Origin: an uncultured Prevotella sp.
GTDB taxonomy: Bacteria; Bacteroidota; Bacteroidia; Bacteroidales; Bacteroidaceae
DNA length: 11,976 bases
Assembly: GCA_900554835.1 (NCBI GenBank)
Contig: USJD01000109.1
Coordinates: 1 to 11,976, forward strand
Direction: 5' to 3'
A model generated the notes under the pieces. It saw only the letters and a list, made by a program, of their open reading frames with translations. It was not told where the DNA came from and searched no databases. Every line of letters begins with the position of its first letter. Position 1 is the first letter of the stretch. Below, one piece after another: positions 8,180 to 11,976 of this stretch. The position numbers were made by a program, and so were the translations under genes.

Positions 8180-8211
8180 CAAAAATACAAAAAATATCGG
8201 TTATAGGCAAA
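8180..8211 (-). promoter_or_regulatory. Promoter of the dnaN operon
   Basis: On the minus strand the -33 box TTTG (8211-8208) is followed, after exactly 20 bp, by TATTTTTG (8187-8180). Both boxes match the Bacteroidota consensus fully. Transcription should start near 8173, giving a leader of roughly 110 nt before the dnaN ATG. Confidence 0.75.
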
Positions 8212-8227
8212 AAAAACAGAGAAATGT

Positions 8228-8258
8228 TTTAGTTTTTGAACTATTTTTAGTAATTTCG
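8228..8258 (+). promoter_or_regulatory. Possible promoter of the DUF3127 gene
   Basis: TTTA (8228-8231), 19 bp, then TAATTTCG (8251-8258): each box has one mismatch to the Bacteroidota TTTG/TAnnTTTG pattern. It lies about 55 bp before the start codon, in the right orientation and divergent from the dnaN promoter. The region is very A/T-rich, so chance matches are likely. Confidence 0.35.
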
Positions 8259-8313
8259 CAAACTGAAAGGTAACTTTCTTCGTTTTTGAAACAAAATATT
8301 AATCAAGAAATAT

Positions 8314-8754
8314 ATGGAATTACAAGGAAAGGTCATTGCCGTTTTGCCTGAAAGAAGCGGTGTCTCTGCAAGAGGCGAGTGGAAGTCACAGTCGTTTGTC
8401 ATCGAAACTCACGAGCAATATCCTAAGAAATTAGTGTTTGACGTATTTGGTGCTGACCGTCTGGCTCAGTTCAATATACAGAGTGGTGAGGAAATTAATG
8501 TTTCATTCGACATTGATGCTCACGAATATAATGGTCGTTGGTTTAACAATGTACGTGCCTGGAATGTAGTGAAGGTAGATCCTAATGCAGTTGGCATGAT
8601 GGGTGGTGTTCAGCCTGGCGCTGCTCCATTCCCTCCAATGGGTGCTCCTGCTGCTCCTGCTGGTGGTGCTACAGCTCCATTCCCTCCAGCTCAGAATGCA
8701 GCTCCTGTTGCTGATGCCAATGCTGGTGGTAGTGCAGACGATCTTCCATTCTAA
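8314..8754 (+). CDS. DUF3127 protein, SSB-like with acidic DDLPF tail
   Basis: A 146-aa cytoplasmic protein. Residues 1-90 (MELQGKVIAVLPERSGVSARGEW, FDVFGADRLAQFNIQSGEEINVSF, GRWFNNVRAWNVVKVD) fit the DUF3127 family and read like a five-strand OB fold. Residues about 95-138 are a low-complexity Ala/Pro/Gly linker with APFPP twice. The protein ends ADDLPF, very like the DDIPF tip by which bacterial SSB recruits repair and replication proteins. Together these suggest a single-stranded DNA-binding protein paralogous to SSB; I know of no proven function for DUF3127. It is divergent from dnaN across 252 bp and ends at a strong terminator, so it is probably a single-gene unit. Confidence 0.88.
   Translation: MELQGKVIAVLPERSGVSARGEWKSQSFVIETHEQYPKKLVFDVFGADRLAQFNIQSGEEINVSFDIDAHEYNGRWFNNVRAWNVVKVDPNAVGMMGGVQPGAAPFPPMGAPAAPAGGATAPFPPAQNAAPVADANAGGSADDLPF
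8623..8688 (+). repeat. Intragenic direct repeat encoding APFPP
   Basis: The 15-mer GCTCCATTCCCTCCA occurs at 8623-8637 and again at 8674-8688, 51 bp apart and in frame. Between the copies are GCTCCT codon runs. It makes up the Ala/Pro linker of the DUF3127 protein. Confidence 0.85.
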
Positions 8755-8806
8755 ATGATGACACATCTAAATGATAAAAAATCGTTTAAATGATAACAAA
8801 AAATCG
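8751..8806. repeat. Imperfect short tandem repeat after the DUF3127 gene
   Basis: The core TAAATGAT occurs three times (8752, 8768, 8787). The last two are followed by A-rich tracts ending in ATCG, giving repeat units of about 16-20 bp. The first copy contains the stop codon. No function is evident. Confidence 0.5.
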
Positions 8807-8842
8807 CTTCTTTCGAAAAGACTCGAAAGAAGCGATTTTTTT
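8798..8842. terminator. Perfect bidirectional intrinsic terminator
   Basis: A 19-bp perfect inverted repeat: arms 8798-8816 and 8823-8841, core ATCGCTTCTTTCGA, loop AAAGAC (8817-8822). The right side ends in a T run and the left side in an A run, so it can stop transcription from the DUF3127 gene on the plus strand and from the convergent accessory genes on the minus strand. Confidence 0.92.
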
Positions 8843-8851
8843 ATCTCTGTA

Positions 8852-8951
8852 CCCACTTTTATTTTTCCCTGCCCACGGAAAAATTTTTGCGTGGGCAGGG
8901 AGAAAAATATACCCGGGCAGGGAAGTGATTTTTCGATAGTAATAAAGTGGG
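8852..8951. repeat. Palindromic, G-run-rich intergenic structure
   Basis: TCCCTGCCCACG (8866-8877) pairs perfectly with CGTGGGCAGGGA (8890-8901). Inside it, after one G-G mismatch, AAAAA meets TTTTT with no loop, and outside it T/A pairing continues, giving a near-continuous palindrome over 8862-8906. A second GGGCAGGGA at 8915-8923 can compete for the same left arm. CCCACTTT (8852-8859) pairs with AAAGTGGG (8944-8951), enclosing the whole. It does not look like a simple terminator, because the stem is not followed by a T run on either strand. It may be a dispersed intergenic repeat. Confidence 0.6.
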
Positions 8952-8955
8952 ATTT

Positions 8956-8992
8956 AAGACTATAATTCAACTGTTTCAAAGATCGAATTGCC
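8956..8992. repeat. 37-bp direct repeat, left copy
   Basis: Begins AAGACTATAATTC and ends GATCGAATTGCC; identical over 37 bp to 11940-11976 in the same orientation. It lies 18 bp beyond the stop codon of the 69-aa small-protein gene. The sequence to its left shares nothing further with the other copy. Confidence 0.97.
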
Positions 8993-9010
8993 CTTTATTA
9001 TTGGATGGTG

Positions 9011-9220
9011 TCAGTCATCGCCCCACTTATTGCTGTTCGACGCTCCCCACAAGTCTTTGTATTCAGTCTTGGTCGTTTGCTCGTCTTTCACGTCAAAGTT
9101 GCCGATACATTCTCCCGTGAGGCCTGCTCTATGTACGCTGGCGATATTCATACCTCCGTTGCAGAGAAGAGCCTCGAGCTGTTTCACATTAATTTCTGGA
9201 GTTATATAGTTCTTCTTCAT
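9011..9220 (-). CDS. Small MKKxYxxPEI-type protein, function unknown
   Basis: A 69-aa ORF beginning MKKNYITPEINVKQLEALL and ending DLWGASNSNKWGDD. The opening MKKxYxxPEIxVxxL is, from memory, the common start of a large group of short Bacteroidales proteins of unknown function. Residues 15-23 (LEALLCNGG) end in Gly-Gly, which faintly resembles a double-glycine leader, though hydrophobic spacing fits poorly (E at -8 fits, but A at -7 and C at -4). The C-terminal half is polar with Trp, Asp and Asn, and there is no membrane segment. It begins 23 bp after the stop of the large secreted-protein gene on the same strand, so the two are probably co-transcribed. No processing or export enzyme is nearby. 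Confidence 0.7.
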   Translation of the reverse strand: MKKNYITPEINVKQLEALLCNGGMNIASVHRAGLTGECIGNFDVKDEQTTKTEYKDLWGASNSNKWGDD

Positions 9221-9243
9221 TTTGCGTAACTGTTATTTTGGGT

Positions 9244-11628
9244 TTATCTGATAATTATCTTCTTTCCGTCCACTACATACATTCCCTTAGGCAGTCCCTC
9301 CAGGCTGCAACTGCGGCGCACCATCTGTCCGTTCATGTTGAACACGCCCTCTATGCTGCGCTTGTAGGATGTGCAGTCGGTGCTGCCGTGTATGTCGGCG
9401 ATGCCTGTGGTGCTGTCTTCCACTCCGTCGATGAGCAGCGAAACCTGGCTCAGTTTTCCTCCAGCAGACGTATTGTCCGTCAGCTCAAACCAGCAGCGGA
9501 ACGCCTTTAGTCCGTATGAATACGGCTTGCCGTCGTCCATATTGCCGCTTGGCACCTGTATCAGCTTTCCCTTATACATGAAATAGTCGCCGTTGAGGTT
9601 GTCTCTGCCATCCATAATCTTGCCATTGTCGTATGTCTTCGCCATTGTGCCTTTGCAGACCATCGTGCCATGGCCACCGCCGGTGGCAGAGAAGGTTGTT
9701 TTTGACTCCCAATTGGAGGTGTTTATATGCTGCATCAGCTTCTCCCTGTCGAGCGACACCATAGTGATATCGTAGTGGTTGGCTGGAACGGTCTTCGTCA
9801 GTCGGTTGTTTTCGACGGAAGACGGTTTGTAGTCAGTGCCCAGCCATTCGCTGTTGTTCTCGCCCTCTGATGTATAGAAGTGTTCTACGGTGTAGGCTGC
9901 CGACTGCACCTTCGTGTATGGCGGGTAGACGATATATGGCTCGAATGCTGTTACCATCACTTGCTCGTCGCTGTCTGGCTCCACGGTCACGAACTGCACG
10001 CTGTTCTCCGTCAGTGCCTCAAGCTTTGCCACCTTCACGGCATCTCCAAACGTGCGTTTCATCTGTCCCCATGTTAGGTCTACGGGCAGAATAAGCGAGT
10101 TCCACATATTGTCGTTCAGCTTGCGGTTCAGATGAAGCACGCTGTTCTTGTATTCGTCTGTCGCCTTGGTCAGATAGCGCAGGTCGGTAGATTCCTCATC
10201 GAGAATCAGCTCCGGGTTGCGTCGCGGTCCGGCATAATACAGCTTGAAGTTGTCTACGGCGGTCAGCTCGTCCTCGGCTACATCCGGCTTTCCGTCGGGT
10301 GTAGGGTCGACATAGAAGCCTATGCGGAGCGTAACAGGATTGTCGTTTGATATTTCATTCCCATTCGGGGCTTTGTCGAGACATATCTGCACCTGGTTCT
10401 CATACTCTCCCTCGAAGAAGGCATGCCCGATACCGGCTCCATCGTATGTATTGCCAAGCGCCTCGGCATCATTCTGACTGATACCGTTGAAAGCAGATGT
10501 TGAGTATTTATCATTAATCGGCTCGCCGTTGGCATCGAGCACTGTAATGAACAGGTTTGCCAGCGGTTTACCGTTCTTAGTAATGTTCTCCGAACTGTTC
10601 GATGTGCTGAATCCGTTGCATCGCAGCAGGTACCATCCTGCCTTGTGAACCTTCACGTCCTGATAGAATCTGAAGCCGCGCAAGCCTTTGGTGTAGCAGT
10701 AGAAATACTGGCCGTAGTAGGCTTGATGATTTTCAGTTCTACCTGTCCAATCCTTATCTTGTGTGTTGCCAATTATGTTATACGTCTTGTACATTTTTTT
10801 GTCTCCAAAGTACACGTGGCTCTTTACGTCATTAGGTAAATTTTCACCTCCGATTGTCCATTTTGCAGCATCAGTATCATTTATTCTGAAATCAGGACAA
10901 GTAAGAAGAAAAGAGGCATCGACAACCGATTTCATATTTGCAGGGGTTGTTTTGAAGAGTTTGTAATACTCATTCTTTGTTATAATCTTCCATTCCTGAT
11001 TGTAGTATTCTTTGGTTCCAGGTGTAGCTTCGCTTGTATAATTGCAGATTTTATTTTCGTCGTCAGGATATGCCGTGAGATAACCTTGGTCAGCGATATT
11101 GACGAGATATACCTTGTTTGTTTCTGAATAGCCTTCTCCTGGTTTAAAGGTGACTTTAGTTCCTCCTCTGTCCATAAACAACATGTTTTTTTTAATGTAT
11201 TTATCCCAGATGATACCCATATATGAGCCAGCTGAAGAACCTTTCACCTTGCTTTCCAGAAAATACGTTTTTGAAGTACCATTCCAATACATATAAATAG
11301 GATGTGGTGAAACATTCAGTGCGGCTTGTGTGCCCCACATACCGCCAATACTCAGAAACTTTTTCGCTCCGACATTATACAGACACACAATCTTATCTCC
11401 GTCGGTTTCATCTGTGTGCTTAGTTGTGCAATAAGTTGCCGAAGGATCAACGCCGGTAAGGTCATCAACACCTCCAATAACCGTTTTTTCTATTTCTTTG
11501 TTTTCCGTCGCTTTATTTTGTGCCGAGGCTACAGTAGTGTTTGCAGCCATCAGTACTGCGGCTAAAGCAACAGCCGCCATGTTTCCTTTTGCCTTGGCAA
11601 AAGAAAGCAGATAACTTTTACTCTTCAT
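9244..11628 (-). CDS. Large secreted surface protein with T9SS-type C-terminal tail
   Basis: A 794-aa protein with a long signal peptide (residues 1-36, cleavage after ASA before Q37). Residues about 78-225 (VCLYNVGAKKFLSIGGMWGT, then YLVNIADQGYLTAY) resemble a lectin-like beta domain seen in Prevotella surface proteins. Residues about 315-465 (FRFYQDVKVHKAGWYLLRCNGF to VDNFKLYYAG) look like a jelly-roll, carbohydrate-binding-like module. Residues about 498-735 hold the LNDNMWNSLILPVDLTW and MKRTFGDAVKVAKLEALTEN segment, a recurring domain in these adhesin-like proteins. The last about 35 residues (GVFNMNGQMVRRS, GLPKGMYVVDGKKIIIR) match the T9SS type A sorting tail, so I infer export and surface attachment. 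No catalytic motif is recognised; adhesion or glycan binding is a guess. Base composition shifts near 10720. Transcription may come from the promoter at 11895-11928. Confidence 0.82.
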   Translation of the reverse strand: MKSKSYLLSFAKAKGNMAAVALAAVLMAANTTVASAQNKATENKEIEKTVIGGVDDLTGVDPSATYCTTKHTDETDGDKIVCLYNVGAKKFLSIGGMWGTQAALNVSPHPIYMYWNGTSKTYFLESKVKGSSAGSYMGIIWDKYIKKNMLFMDRGGTKVTFKPGEGYSETNKVYLVNIADQGYLTAYPDDENKICNYTSEATPGTKEYYNQEWKIITKNEYYKLFKTTPANMKSVVDASFLLTCPDFRINDTDAAKWTIGGENLPNDVKSHVYFGDKKMYKTYNIIGNTQDKDWTGRTENHQAYYGQYFYCYTKGLRGFRFYQDVKVHKAGWYLLRCNGFSTSNSSENITKNGKPLANLFITVLDANGEPINDKYSTSAFNGISQNDAEALGNTYDGAGIGHAFFEGEYENQVQICLDKAPNGNEISNDNPVTLRIGFYVDPTPDGKPDVAEDELTAVDNFKLYYAGPRRNPELILDEESTDLRYLTKATDEYKNSVLHLNRKLNDNMWNSLILPVDLTWGQMKRTFGDAVKVAKLEALTENSVQFVTVEPDSDEQVMVTAFEPYIVYPPYTKVQSAAYTVEHFYTSEGENNSEWLGTDYKPSSVENNRLTKTVPANHYDITMVSLDREKLMQHINTSNWESKTTFSATGGGHGTMVCKGTMAKTYDNGKIMDGRDNLNGDYFMYKGKLIQVPSGNMDDGKPYSYGLKAFRCWFELTDNTSAGGKLSQVSLLIDGVEDSTTGIADIHGSTDCTSYKRSIEGVFNMNGQMVRRSCSLEGLPKGMYVVDGKKIIIR

Positions 11629-11671
11629 AATTTATAAATCTCTATTGTAGATTTTTTCTAAAAATACTTAT

Positions 11672-11881
11672 TCATTCAAATGTGTCAATTGTGACAGCTA
11701 TGCTGTTGTCCGTCAATGAAATGCTTAGAATCTTCAAAACTTCATATGTCGAGCGTTTCAATTGCATATCATGATGAACAATAGCTACGAGACAATAAGT
11801 GATAATGGCAACACTAATCTTTCTATTCAGAAATGCGGTAAGTTGAGCGAAAACGTATTTGTCCTGAAACATAGTAGCCAA
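11672..11881 (-). pseudogene. Internally deleted IS4-type transposase remnant
   Basis: A 69-codon ORF joins two parts of a Bacteroidota IS4-family transposase that are normally several hundred residues apart. Residues 1-20 (FQDKYVFAQLTAFLNR) match the usual N terminus. Residues about 24-58 (VAIITYCLVAIVHHDMQL, KRSTYEVLKILSISLTD) match the C-terminal end of the catalytic domain. The junction is near residues 20-24 (about 11810-11822). The last 11 residues no longer follow the family, so the 3' end is also lost. The catalytic DDE core is absent, so it cannot transpose itself. This rests on remembered family sequences. A short GCCAA/TTGGC hairpin (11877-11892) covers the start region. Confidence 0.72.
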
Positions 11882-11894
11882 TTCTTTTTGGCTG

Positions 11895-11928
11895 CAAAGC
11901 TACAAAATCAAGTCCGTTTCATTGCAAA
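11895..11928 (-). promoter_or_regulatory. Promoter upstream of the transposase remnant and surface-protein gene
   Basis: On the minus strand TTTG (11928-11925) is followed after 22 bp by TAGCTTTG (11902-11895), a full match to the -7 consensus with a spacer slightly longer than the usual 19-21. It was presumably the promoter of the original transposase. It now reads through the remnant toward the surface-protein start about 260 bp downstream. Confidence 0.5.
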
Positions 11929-11939
11929 ATACTGCATAA

Positions 11940-11976
11940 AAGACTATAATTCAACTGTTTCAAAGATCGAATTGCC
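11940..11976. repeat. 37-bp direct repeat, right copy (at window edge)
   Basis: Identical to 8956-8992 in the same orientation. It ends with the last base of the window, so the true repeat may be longer. It lies 12 bp outside the -33 box of the upstream promoter. Confidence 0.97.

Larger units (their letters stand above)
11629..11976. other. Upstream region of the surface-protein gene
   Basis: These 348 bp lie upstream of the 794-aa gene. They hold the IS4-type remnant, a promoter and the right 37-bp repeat. The 43 bp directly before the start codon are very A/T-rich, with no convincing second promoter: a TTTG at 11676-11679 on the minus strand has no well-spaced -7 partner. An intact terminal inverted repeat of the old insertion sequence could not be identified. 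Confidence 0.6.

Noticed and set aside
8767..8979. Short ORFs on both strands in the intergenic region
   Set aside because: They run through the perfect terminator and the palindrome, which explain the open frames; the translations show mirrored low-complexity sequence.
9011..9220. Confident call of a double-glycine bacteriocin precursor
   Set aside because: The hydrophobic residues before Gly-Gly are out of register with the usual leader, and no peptidase, transporter or modification enzyme is present.
8956..11976. The 37-bp repeat as a CRISPR repeat
   Set aside because: Only two copies exist, nearly 3 kb apart with genes between them. There are no regularly spaced repeats and no cas genes in the window. 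An array beyond the right edge cannot be excluded.
8956..11976. The repeats as proof that the window is a circular or tandem molecule
   Set aside because: The left edge of the window is a transposase gene unrelated to the repeat, so the window itself does not close on the repeat. Sequence beyond 11976 is needed.

Overview
The window looks like a piece of a Bacteroidales chromosome, most likely Prevotella/Segatella. Three things point there. Promoters fit the Bacteroidota pattern TTTG-N19-22-TAnnTTTG. Start codons lack Shine-Dalgarno sequences. The protein families are lineage-typical: DUF4835, DUF3127, the ISAon1 transposase group, and a secreted protein with a type IX secretion (T9SS) C-terminal tail. 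No rRNA, tRNA, phage module or CRISPR array is visible.

Region 1 (1-352) is the 5' end of an ISAon1-type transposase gene on the minus strand, cut by the window edge. Region 2 (about 463-8211) is a compact minus-strand operon. It reads from a strong promoter at 8180-8211 through dnaN (sliding clamp), a DEDDh 3'-5' exonuclease, coaBC (coenzyme A synthesis), a DUF4835/PorD-like exported protein, recN (DNA repair) and an exported pseudoprotease-TPR protein, and ends at an intrinsic terminator at 463-500. Gaps are 27 bp or less, and the last two genes overlap by an ATGA.

Region 3 (8228-8842) is divergent from dnaN. It holds one DUF3127 gene, whose product resembles a single-stranded DNA-binding protein (OB-fold-like body, Ala/Pro linker, acidic DDLPF tail), followed by a perfect bidirectional terminator. 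A palindromic, G-run-rich intergenic stretch follows (8852-8951).

Region 4 (8956-11976) is accessory. Two identical 37-bp direct repeats, the second ending exactly at the window edge, bracket a minus-strand unit. That unit has a promoter, an internally deleted IS4-type transposase remnant, a 794-aa secreted T9SS-type surface protein, and a 69-aa small protein of the MKKxYxxPEI type. The surface-protein gene has a clear change in base composition partway along, which suggests mosaic origin.

The housekeeping half ties DNA replication and repair (clamp, exonuclease, RecN, SSB-like protein) to CoA synthesis and envelope biogenesis. The accessory half is the best candidate for something undescribed: a repeat-flanked surface-antigen plus small-peptide module. 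The sequence alone does not prove that it is mobile or a functional system.
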